This document shows positions 1 through 5,830 of a stretch of 6,048 nt of DNA, in pieces. Position numbers and translations under genes: made by a program. Positions within the stretch are counted from its first letter, which is position 1; each line of letters begins with the position of its first letter. The notes under the pieces were generated by a model, which saw nothing but the letters and a program-made list of their open reading frames with translations, did not search any database and had not been told where the DNA came from. Origin of the DNA: an uncultured Clostridia bacterium (GTDB lineage Bacteria; Bacillota; Clostridia; Christensenellales; Borkfalkiaceae); NCBI GenBank assembly GCA_947630775.1, contig CANRIY010000097.1, forward strand, positions 1 through 6,048. Direction: 5' to 3'.

Positions 1-369
1 CGGGTTCTTCAGGGCATGCTCCACGGCGCGGGGAGAGATCTCGTTGAACTCGATCCTGTTCTCCCCCTCTTCGGGAAGCCCTAATACGCTCTGGAGATGC
101 CACGAGATCGCCTCGCCTTCGCGGTCGGGGTCGGTCGCGAGATACACTCTGCCCGCCTTTTTCGCCTCTTCCGTGAGACGTTTGATCGTCTCCTCTTTCC
201 CGGGGGAAGTGACGTAGCGGGGTTCGAAGTTCTTCTCGACGGCGACGCCGAGCGTCTTCTGCGGGAGATCGCGGATGTGTCCGCCCGAAGCGTCCACGCG
301 GTACTTCCCCTTGAGATATTTTGAGATCGTTTTCGCCTTGCTGGGCGATTCCACAATGATAAGGTCCAT
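1..369 (-). CDS. topA: DNA topoisomerase I, N-terminal part (Toprim domain), cut by window edge
   Basis: Type IA topoisomerase that relaxes negative supercoils through a transient 5'-phosphotyrosine break. Only the first 123 codons are here, and the frame stays open to position 1. The start MDLIIVESPSKAKTISKYL is the classic TopA opening, with the Toprim glutamate at E7. The acidic Toprim motif DPDREGE lies at residues 80-86 (D80, D82, E84, which coordinate Mg2+), followed by AISWHL. GGHIRDLP at 29-36 is also typical. The catalytic tyrosine, the rest of the core and any C-terminal zinc fingers would lie beyond the left edge. The ATG at 369-367 is preceded by AGGAG (378-374) with a 4-nt spacer, 16 nt after the dprA stop, so it is probably the last visible gene of the same operon. 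Identification is secure; completeness of the gene cannot be judged. Confidence 0.96.
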   Translation of the reverse strand, partial: MDLIIVESPSKAKTISKYLKGKYRVDASGGHIRDLPQKTLGVAVEKNFEPRYVTSPGKEETIKRLTEEAKKAGRVYLATDPDREGEAISWHLQSVLGLPEEGENRIEFNEISPRAVEHALKNP

Positions 370-385
370 AGTTCTCCTGAAAAAA

Positions 386-1393
386 TTACACTGCGCTGTA
401 CTTGTTGCCGCCCGATTTGACGGCGAGTCCCTTGAGCTCGAGCGAGGAGAGCATCGCGGTCGCCTCGAAGATCTTCATCCCGAGCATCGTGGCGATCTGT
501 GCCGCATGCATTTCCCCGTTCGATCTGAGAAGGGTGACGATCTCCCCCTCTCTGCCCTCGGGCATCTCTTCCCCGCGCGGGGCCGATTCCATTCCGTAGA
601 CGGAGAGAATGTCCTCCGCATCCGTGACGAGGAAAGCGCCCTTTTTGATGAGTTCGTTACATCCCTCGCCGCGGGAGATCCCGGGATTATAGGGAAGGGC
701 GAAGACGTCGCGCCCGTAGTCGAGGGCGCGGCTTGCCGTGATGAGCGCGCCGCTCCTTTCCCCCGCGGAGAGGACGAGCACGCCCTCCGAAAGCCCCGCA
801 AGGATGCGGTTGCGCGCATGAAAGACATATTTTGCCGCCACCGTGTCGGGCGGGTACTCCGAAAGAAGCAGACCCTTTTGCAGGATCCTCTCTTTGAGCC
901 CCGCATGGGCGGCGGGATAGCACTGGCCGAGCCCGCACGGAAGCACGCAGATAAGATTCCCGCTCTCGATGGCGCCCGCGATCGCCGCGCCGTCTCCCCC
1001 TTCGGCGAGCCCCGTGACGATGACGAACTGCTCCGAGAGCGTACGCGAGAGCTCTTTCCCGATCTTTTCCGCCCACGGGGGCGTGATGCGGGAGCCGACG
1101 ATGCAGAACATCTTGCGGGACAGAAGTTCCCGCCGCCCCGCGCCGTAGAGAAGAAGGGGCGGGTCGTTGATCTGTTTGAGTGCCGCGGGATAGTCGTCCG
1201 AGGCGAGCGTCACGGCAAAGATCCCCCGCCGCCGAAGTTCCGAAAGATATTCCGCCGCGCGGCGGTCCTCTTCCTCCGTAATGAGGGTCGCGGGATCCTG
1301 TGAAGACAAAAGAAGAGAGACGCAGCTACGGTAATCCTTGCCGCTCATCGCCGAAAGATAGATGATCGCGCGCTCTTCCTTTGTATATTTCAT
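386..1393 (-). CDS. dprA: DNA-processing protein DprA/Smf
   Basis: DprA binds single-stranded DNA taken up during transformation, shields it and loads RecA; it acts in the cytoplasm. From the ATG at 1393 the protein has 335 residues, a normal length. Residues 1-80 form a small helical N-terminal region, and 94-250 form the Rossmann-like core: FCIVGSR (96-102), VTGLAEGGDGAAIAGAI (126-142), LLLSEYPPDT (175-184), ARNRILAGLS (193-202), SGALITA (214-220), then G..CNELIKKGA (242-253). A winged-helix-like tail occupies about 281-335. Two core positions differ from my memory of the consensus: the usual G-I-D reads G132-G133-D134, and the usual A-H reads A137-I138. An in-frame TTG at 1399 would add two residues and overlap the comM stop. 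I prefer the ATG, 2 nt after that stop; no strong Shine-Dalgarno is visible, which suggests translation coupled to comM. Confidence 0.95.
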   Translation of the reverse strand: MKYTKEERAIIYLSAMSGKDYRSCVSLLLSSQDPATLITEEEDRRAAEYLSELRRRGIFAVTLASDDYPAALKQINDPPLLLYGAGRRELLSRKMFCIVGSRITPPWAEKIGKELSRTLSEQFVIVTGLAEGGDGAAIAGAIESGNLICVLPCGLGQCYPAAHAGLKERILQKGLLLSEYPPDTVAAKYVFHARNRILAGLSEGVLVLSAGERSGALITASRALDYGRDVFALPYNPGISRGEGCNELIKKGAFLVTDAEDILSVYGMESAPRGEEMPEGREGEIVTLLRSNGEMHAAQIATMLGMKIFEATAMLSSLELKGLAVKSGGNKYSAV

Positions 1394-1395
1394 GA

Positions 1396-2919
1396 TCAAC
1401 CGAGTTTATCGTAAAGTCTGTACGAGACCGCCTCGAACACGTGCTTGGGAAGGATATCCTCGCTGTTGTCGAGATCGGCGATGGTGCGGGCGACCTTGAC
1501 GATCCTCGCCCGCGCACGGGCGGAGAGCTTCATGCGGTCGAACGCGTCGCGCAGGATCTTGTCCCCCTCTCTCGTGAGGCGGCAGAATTCCTGTATCTCC
1601 TTTTCCCCCATCTCCGCATTGGTATTGATGGGAAGTCCCTCGAAGCGGTTGCGCTGGATGCGCCGCGCGGCGTTGACCCGCGCCTTTACCGTCTCCGAAT
1701 CCTCGTTGACTTCTTCCGAAGTCAGATCGTCGTATGTGATGTTATCGACCTCGACCTGCAGATCGATCCTGTCGAGCAAAGGTCCCGAGATCTTTCTCCT
1801 GTACCGCCTGATTTCGGCGGGGGTGCAGGTGCAGATCCTGTCCGCGGAGCCGTAGTTCCCGCAGGGGCAGGGATTCATGCTCGCGCAGAGCATGAACCGC
1901 GAGGGATATGTAAAGCTTCCGCCCGCGCGGGAGACGGTGATCTTCCCGTCCTCGAGGGGCTGGCGGAGCGCTTCGAGCGTGGAACGCTTATATTCGGGCA
2001 GCTCATCCAGAAAGAGCACGCCGCCGTGCGCCAATGAAATCTCCCCGGGGTGCACGATGCGGTTGCCGCCGCCGCACATGGAGACGGTCGTCGCCGTGTG
2101 GTGCGGGGTGCGGAAGGGCCGCTCGCTCACGATGCCCTCTTCCCCCAAAACGCCCGCGACGGAGTGGATCTTGGTAATCTCGAGCGCCTCTTCGAAGCTC
2201 AAATCGGGCATGATGGTGGGAAGGCACCTTGCGAGCATGGTCTTGCCCGTTCCGGGAGGGCCCGACATGAGCAGGTTGTGTCCGCCCGCGACGGCAATTT
2301 CGAGCGCGCGGCGGGCGATGGGCTGCCCCTTGACGTATTTGAGGTCCGCGGAGCCCTTCTTCCCCTTCCCGGGGACGAATTCCGCCGTATCGAGGGGCAG
2401 GATGGGCTGGACGCCGACGAGATGCTTGACGACTTCTCCCAAAGAATGTGCGGGATAGATCTCCGCACCGCCGAGGTAGCGCGCTTCCTCCGAGTTTTCG
2501 GCGGGGATCACAAAACGGGTGAACCCGTGCGCTTTCGCCGAGATGAGGATAGGCAGGAGCCCCGAAATGGGCCTGAGATCCCCCGTGAGGGCGAGCTCGC
2601 CCAAGAAGACGATGTCCTTGACGTCTGCGCCGAGGAGCTGTTCGCTCGCTTTCAAAAGGCTGACGGCGATCGCAAGGTCGAAGCCCGCGCCCTCTTTTTT
2701 GAGATCGGCGGGCGCGAAATTGATCGTGATCCTGTTCATGGGGAAGAGCAGCCCGCTGTTTTTGAGGGCGGAGCGCACGCGCTCCTTGCTCTCCTTGACG
2801 GCGGCGTCGGGAAGGCCCACCATGTCGTAAGAGGGAACGCCCTTATTGACGTCCGCCTCAACTTCCACGGGAACTCCTTCGAGCCCGTTGAGCGCATAAC
2901 AAATGATTTTCGCGATCAT
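1396..2919 (-). CDS. comM: ComM/YifB family Mg-chelatase-like AAA+ ATPase
   Basis: ComM is a hexameric AAA+ helicase that promotes branch migration when transforming DNA is integrated into the chromosome. In non-competent bacteria YifB orthologues have a less clear role. The 507-residue protein is full length. The N-terminal Lon-protease-like (ChlI) domain covers about 20-142, with MVGLPDAAVKESKERVRSAL at 33-52 and APADLKKEGAGFDLAIAV at 69-86. The AAA+ Mg-chelatase domain spans about 190-395: Walker A GPPGTGKT 220-227, Walker B VLFLDE 301-306, sensor-like SMNPCPCG 347-354, and LLDRIDL 381-387. The C-terminal helical domain covers about 410-500. Cysteines C351, C353, C363 and C365 form the CPC...CTC cluster that I recall as common in this family and which may bind metal. 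The ATG at 2919 has AGGGGG (2930-2925) with a 5-nt spacer. The gene starts 17 nt after the membrane-protein stop. Confidence 0.96.
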   Translation of the reverse strand: MIAKIICYALNGLEGVPVEVEADVNKGVPSYDMVGLPDAAVKESKERVRSALKNSGLLFPMNRITINFAPADLKKEGAGFDLAIAVSLLKASEQLLGADVKDIVFLGELALTGDLRPISGLLPILISAKAHGFTRFVIPAENSEEARYLGGAEIYPAHSLGEVVKHLVGVQPILPLDTAEFVPGKGKKGSADLKYVKGQPIARRALEIAVAGGHNLLMSGPPGTGKTMLARCLPTIMPDLSFEEALEITKIHSVAGVLGEEGIVSERPFRTPHHTATTVSMCGGGNRIVHPGEISLAHGGVLFLDELPEYKRSTLEALRQPLEDGKITVSRAGGSFTYPSRFMLCASMNPCPCGNYGSADRICTCTPAEIRRYRRKISGPLLDRIDLQVEVDNITYDDLTSEEVNEDSETVKARVNAARRIQRNRFEGLPINTNAEMGEKEIQEFCRLTREGDKILRDAFDRMKLSARARARIVKVARTIADLDNSEDILPKHVFEAVSYRLYDKLG

Positions 2920-2936
2920 AATTTCCCCCTATGATT

Positions 2937-5114
2937 TTATCCGAAGAGTTTTCCCATCAAAGACGCGGGAAGCGGGATCGAGAAGGTGAACGCCGCAAAG
3001 AGCGCAAAACAGAGGACGAGAAGGACGAGCGCGGTGATCGTGACGATCTTTGCGATTTTGCCCGCTTTTGCGGGAAGGTTCATGGAAAAGTCCACAGCCT
3101 CCGCCGCAAGGACGAAACCGAACACATATGCAAGGAAGATGAAGCCGAGCGTATCGGCAAATGCGGCGCAGATGAGCGAGATCACAAGCCCCGCGAGCGG
3201 CACGACGGTACGGCGGAGTTCCGCTTTCCCGTTCGTCTTCACTGCGCAGACGATCCTGTAGACGGCGAATCCCACACCGACGAGCGCCATCACGGCGGCG
3301 ACCGCGTTGACCGCAATGCCCGTCACCGCATACGAGCTGCCCGCCCCCCTGAACAGGGTGAGGAAGAGGCTCCAGTTTGAGGCGGTATTGCCGAGTTCGT
3401 TGGCGCCCGCAAAACCGCCCGCAAATGCCTTCCAGCCGAGCGTAAATGCATTCATGCCGGGCGCGGCGGGATTATCGTACATCTTGAGGAGCGGATAATA
3501 GACGGGGATCATGCACAGAAGGGAGAGAACGAACGTCCCGAGGATGAGCGCCGCCGCAAATCCGAGCCCCGCGACCAGATTCTTCGAACGGTATTCGGAG
3601 ACGACATTCAGGACCTTCTTCTTCGCGGCGGAAGATGCGGCGGGGACCGTCTCCTCTTCCGTTTCCGTCACGGCTTGCTTTTCCTTCGCTTCATATTCTT
3701 CGATCGCCGCATCGAGATAGTACCTTCTCGCCTTCTGCTGGCGAACCATGCCCGCGATGAAGAGCCCCACGATCCCGAGAACGGGGATGAGCATCGCGCC
3801 GTTCACGCAGATCGCCGCGGCGCCCGCAAGCCCGCCGAAAAGGAGGGGCAGTGCGCCGATAAGGTTGGGCTTTTTCATGCCGCTGCGGTAGAACTTATGC
3901 ACGAGGAGAAGGGAGAGCGCGACAAAGAACAGCCCCGCGGTGAGCGGCGTCCCGAGGTGCCCGAACGAGAATGCGAGATCGCAGAATACATAGAGCAGAG
4001 AGAATACAAACGCCGCCCTGTCGCTCCCCGTGAGCTGCAACACAAAGAGGAATCCCACGATGAGGAGCCCGAAGGAGAAAAGCATCGGGAAGAAGCGCAG
4101 CCCGAAGGGGGTCACGCCGAACATGTCGGTCCCCAGTGCGATGAGGTCCATGCCGAGCGTATTATAGACGCTCTCCACCGTATAGACGCGGGGATCCTCA
4201 CCGGCGGCATTCACGCTGTAACGGTTGCCGTTCTTCATTTCGGCGATCGTGAGAAGCGAATAGATCTCCGGCTTCGTAAAGGTATCGAAGGAGGACACCG
4301 CATTGACGGGCAAACCGGGAAGGGCGGGCTTTTCCTTGACGGAAGAATCGTCCATCGCCGTCTTATATGCCTGCGCCTGCGTATTGATCTCGCCGTCGAG
4401 GAGCGCCTGTGCGGCGGCTGCCGCCTCGGCAGTCGTCTGTCCCTTGGCGGGGGTCGCCTTCGAGACCGCCGCGGGGATCACATACTGTTCGCGGTTGGAT
4501 TCGCCCGAGCGGGGAGAGCCCACAAAGACGACTTCCTCGATGCGGATATTCGCAGACGCCGCCGTGAGATGCCAGTACTGGTTGGACTGGATGGAGCGGG
4601 TGGACAGCGCGCGGATGACGTCGCCGAGGGGCGCCGTCCAGCGGTAGAGCACATCCGTCGCCTTGACGAGCTTCGCCTTTTCGTCGGGCTCTATATCGTC
4701 CCCGGCGGTAAAGATGTTCTCGAGAAGCATCGTGCCGACGGTCGTACGGTTGCCTTCCGACGAAGAGGAGTACTGGACCCTGATCCCCGCAGATCTGCCC
4801 GGTTCGGAGTAGATCGCCTCGGTAAAGACGTAGATGTCTTCGATCTGGAGATAGACGGTCCTCGTCTGCTCTTTTCCGCTATTGTCGGTATAGGTCTCCC
4901 TGATGCTCGGGTCGAGGCGGAAAGTCACAGCGGACTCCTGCGCATCCGTGCCCGTTCCGGAGGCATAGACGGGGCCGCTGAACTCATAGCTCTCCCCGCG
5001 GGTGCGGAAGGAGCCGAGCGTCCCGAGCCCGACGGCAAGGAACACGAGCGCCAGCGCGATGAACGCGAGAATGAAAGGTGACAGTTTTTTCAGTTTTCCG
5101 TTGGTTTTTCTCAT
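2937..5114 (-). CDS. PMT/GT39-like multi-pass membrane protein with degenerate catalytic motifs
   Basis: 725-residue integral membrane protein resembling bacterial protein-O-mannosyltransferase-type (GT39/PMT) glycosyltransferases, which use polyprenyl-phosphate sugars outside the membrane. Basic residues precede TM1 (about 12-34), implying a cytoplasmic N-terminus. An external segment of about 300 residues follows; YWHLTAASANIRIEEVVF (180-197) looks like the last strands of a discoidin-type beta sandwich, and an Ala/Gln-rich linker lies at 221-250. About nine or ten more membrane segments lie in 341-456, 513-540 and 594-711. A charged cytoplasmic loop (458-510) has an acidic E/T-rich stretch. 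Homology rests on MDLIALGTDMFGVTPFGLRFFP (322-343), the counterpart of the family's LIALGI.LFG.TPFGWR. The expected HPPLGK reads YNTLGM (317-322), and the expected FDEIYH reads KPEIYS (281-286), so a pseudoenzyme is likely. The ATG at 5114 has AGGGA (5127-5123) with an 8-nt spacer. First gene of the comM-dprA-topA unit. Fold class fairly sure, function unknown. Confidence 0.72.
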   Translation of the reverse strand: MRKTNGKLKKLSPFILAFIALALVFLAVGLGTLGSFRTRGESYEFSGPVYASGTGTDAQESAVTFRLDPSIRETYTDNSGKEQTRTVYLQIEDIYVFTEAIYSEPGRSAGIRVQYSSSSEGNRTTVGTMLLENIFTAGDDIEPDEKAKLVKATDVLYRWTAPLGDVIRALSTRSIQSNQYWHLTAASANIRIEEVVFVGSPRSGESNREQYVIPAAVSKATPAKGQTTAEAAAAAQALLDGEINTQAQAYKTAMDDSSVKEKPALPGLPVNAVSSFDTFTKPEIYSLLTIAEMKNGNRYSVNAAGEDPRVYTVESVYNTLGMDLIALGTDMFGVTPFGLRFFPMLFSFGLLIVGFLFVLQLTGSDRAAFVFSLLYVFCDLAFSFGHLGTPLTAGLFFVALSLLLVHKFYRSGMKKPNLIGALPLLFGGLAGAAAICVNGAMLIPVLGIVGLFIAGMVRQQKARRYYLDAAIEEYEAKEKQAVTETEEETVPAASSAAKKKVLNVVSEYRSKNLVAGLGFAAALILGTFVLSLLCMIPVYYPLLKMYDNPAAPGMNAFTLGWKAFAGGFAGANELGNTASNWSLFLTLFRGAGSSYAVTGIAVNAVAAVMALVGVGFAVYRIVCAVKTNGKAELRRTVVPLAGLVISLICAAFADTLGFIFLAYVFGFVLAAEAVDFSMNLPAKAGKIAKIVTITALVLLVLCFALFAAFTFSIPLPASLMGKLFG

Positions 5115-5146
5115 AGAGGTATTCCCTATTATAATTAGTCTTTCCT

Positions 5147-5175
5147 ATTCTACCCGATTACGGGCAAATTGTAAA
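5147..5175 (-). promoter_or_regulatory. Sigma-A-type promoter for the membrane protein-comM-dprA-topA unit
   Basis: On the minus strand the -35 box is TTTACA (5175-5170; 5 of 6 match TTGACA) and the -10 box is TAGAAT (5152-5147; 5 of 6 match TATAAT). They are separated by exactly 17 nt. Transcription would start near 5140 and leave a leader of about 26 nt before the ATG at 5114. An A-rich stretch (complement of the T run at 5200-5207) lies upstream and could help as an UP-like element. No other good promoter is visible before topA, so this one probably serves all four genes. Confidence 0.8.
5153..5164. promoter_or_regulatory. Short palindrome CCCG-ATTA-CGGG inside the promoter spacer
   Basis: A perfect 4-bp inverted repeat with a 4-nt centre sits between the -10 and -35 boxes of the operon promoter, beginning directly next to the -10. 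A repressor bound here would block RNA polymerase. The repeat is short enough to arise by chance, so an operator role is only a suggestion. Confidence 0.3.
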
Positions 5176-5178
5176 CGG

Positions 5179-5200
5179 ATTTTCGGACCTTTCCGAAAAT
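5179..5200. repeat. Perfect 9-bp inverted repeat next to the operon promoter, followed by a T8 run
   Basis: The arms ATTTTCGGA (5179-5187) and TCCGAAAAT (5192-5200) are perfectly complementary around CCTT. A T8 run (5200-5207) begins at the last base of the right arm. Read on the plus strand this resembles a rho-independent terminator with an AT-rich stem. Read on the minus strand it is a palindrome ending about 3 bp upstream of the -35 box, a typical place for a regulator site. No plus-strand gene exists here to terminate, which slightly favours the regulatory reading. Confidence 0.55.
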
Positions 5201-5229
5201 TTTTTTTCACAAAATTCCTCGATTTGTAT

Positions 5230-5259
5230 AAAAAATGCCCGTTCATGGCGCGGAGGGCA
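5230..5259 (-). terminator. Possible second, weak terminator behind rplS
   Basis: On the minus strand, TGCCC and GGGCA (plus coordinates 5255-5259 and 5236-5240) can form a 5-bp stem with a 14-nt loop. It is followed by six U (A run at 5230-5235). It lies directly after the U tract of the stronger terminator, so the two would act in tandem. The short stem and wide loop make it doubtful on its own. Confidence 0.4.
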
Positions 5260-5298
5260 AAAAAAGAGGTCCGCCGTGACCTTCGGCAGACCCTGCTC
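5259..5298 (-). terminator. Rho-independent terminator of rplS
   Basis: On the minus strand GGTCTGCCG pairs with CGGCGGACC around an AAGGTCA loop (nine pairs including one G.U). A further AGA/TCT extension is possible across a small bulge. Seven U follow (A run at 5259-5265). The hairpin begins within about 5 nt of the rplS stop codon. A T run on the other side (5299-5304) makes it potentially bidirectional. It separates rplS from the downstream operon. Confidence 0.85.
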
Positions 5299-5302
5299 TT
5301 TT

Positions 5303-5644
5303 TTATTTCTTTTCCTTGATCTTCGCCGCCTTGCCGGTGCGTCCGCGCAGATAATACAGCTTTGCTCTGCGGACTTTGCCCTCTCTCACAACGTTGACAT
5401 ATGCGACCTTGGGAGAATGAAGGGGGAAGCAGCGTTCCACGCCGACGCCGAACGAAAGACGGCGGACGGTGAATGTTTCGCGGATACTGCCGCCCTTTTT
5501 GGCGATGACGACGCCCTCGAAGTTCTGGATACGTTCCTTTCCGCCTTCGATGATACGATAGCCGACTTTTACGGTATCGCCGACATTGAACGCGGGAACG
5601 TTTTCCTTCAACCCCTCGGCTTCGATCTGCTCGATGAGTCCCAT
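5303..5644 (-). CDS. rplS: 50S ribosomal protein L19
   Basis: Structural protein of the large ribosomal subunit, at the interface with the 30S subunit. The 113-residue product is the usual bacterial length and shows the L19 pattern throughout: an N-terminal helix, PAFNVGDTVKVGYRI (17-31), a KERIQNFEGVVIAKKGG segment, ETFTVRRLSFGVGVERCFPL, and the C-terminal VRRAKLYYLRGRTGKAAKIKEK. The ATG at 5644-5642 is preceded by AGGAGGT (5657-5651) with a 6-nt spacer, the strongest ribosome-binding site in the window. The gene appears to be transcribed alone, with its own promoter, a structured leader of about 60 nt and a terminator just past the stop. Many Bacillota instead place it behind rimM-trmD. Identification is secure. 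Confidence 0.98.
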   Translation of the reverse strand: MGLIEQIEAEGLKENVPAFNVGDTVKVGYRIIEGGKERIQNFEGVVIAKKGGSIRETFTVRRLSFGVGVERCFPLHSPKVAYVNVVREGKVRRAKLYYLRGRTGKAAKIKEKK

Positions 5645-5666
5645 GACTTTACCTCCTGTAATACGC

Positions 5667-5696
5667 GGCGTTCGTGCCCTTTGGCAGAGGACCGCC
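5667..5696 (-). promoter_or_regulatory. Structured 5' leader of rplS, candidate L19 leader element
   Basis: In the rplS mRNA, GGCG (5696-5693) pairs with CGCC (5670-5667), and inside it UGCC (5686-5683) pairs with GGCA (5678-5675) around an AAAG tetraloop. The two helices are separated by an internal loop of GUCCUC on one side and CGAA on the other. The structure fills the middle of the predicted leader of about 60 nt, ahead of the Shine-Dalgarno sequence. Ribosomal protein L19 leaders are a known Bacillota RNA family thought to mediate feedback by L19. Assignment here rests on position and shape, not on a covariance-model hit. Confidence 0.5.
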
Positions 5697-5711
5697 CGAA
5701 GTCAACTCAGA

Positions 5712-5740
5712 ATTATAGAGCAAATCGCCGAAAAAGGCAA
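5712..5740 (-). promoter_or_regulatory. Sigma-A-type promoter of rplS
   Basis: On the minus strand a perfect -10 box TATAAT (5717-5712) lies 17 nt downstream of TTGCCT (5740-5735), which matches 4 of 6 bases of TTGACA. The predicted start near 5705 gives a leader of about 60 nt that begins just before the structured element. A perfect palindrome lies immediately upstream of the -35 box. Confidence 0.78.
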
Positions 5741-5743
5741 CCG

Positions 5744-5759
5744 TTTTTGCATGCAAAAA
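5744..5759. repeat. 16-bp perfect palindrome upstream of the rplS promoter
   Basis: TTTTTGCATGCAAAAA is fully self-complementary with no spacer. Its near edge is 3 bp from the -35 box of the rplS promoter. CCG on one side and CGG on the other extend the symmetry across a single unpaired base. It could be a dimeric regulator site or a cruciform-prone spot. A run of eight T follows at 5765-5772. Confidence 0.6.
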
Positions 5760-5830
5760 GCGGATTTTTTTGCAAAGTTGCCCATTTTGGCCGTTTTGGC
5801 ACGAAAAATGTCCTCGCTTCCCCTTGTAGG

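Noticed and set aside
275..1303. 342-codon plus-strand open frame opposite dprA
   Set aside because: It is the reverse complement of conserved DprA sequence and crosses the topA start. No ribosome-binding site or recognisable domain is present.
2313..2330. Cysteine cluster in ComM as a novel metal site (encoded near 1825-1869)
   Set aside because: The CPCG...CTC pattern next to the sensor segment is, as I recall, usual in ComM/YifB proteins and so is not a new feature. The coordinates of this entry are only a nominal anchor within the gene.
2050..2934. 294-codon plus-strand open frame opposite comM
   Set aside because: It is antisense to well-conserved ComM motifs, and its composition is typical of complementary-strand shadows in GC-rich genes.
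3675..5081. Long 468-codon plus-strand open frame opposite the membrane-protein gene
   Set aside because: The translation is a charge-rich, Arg/Glu/His/Asp-heavy shadow with no domain or membrane pattern, while the minus-strand frame is a clear multi-pass membrane protein with its own promoter and ribosome-binding site.
5128..5133. Perfect TATAAT on the minus strand close to the membrane-protein start
   Set aside because: No -35-like hexamer lies 16-18 nt upstream and no extended -10 TG is present. It overlaps the AT-rich region near the ribosome-binding site, and the TTTACA/TAGAAT pair is far better.
5144..5246. Possible 34-codon minus-strand small protein between rplS and the membrane-protein gene
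   Set aside because: Its start lies in the loop of the second terminator hairpin, no Shine-Dalgarno sequence is present, and the frame runs through both promoter boxes.
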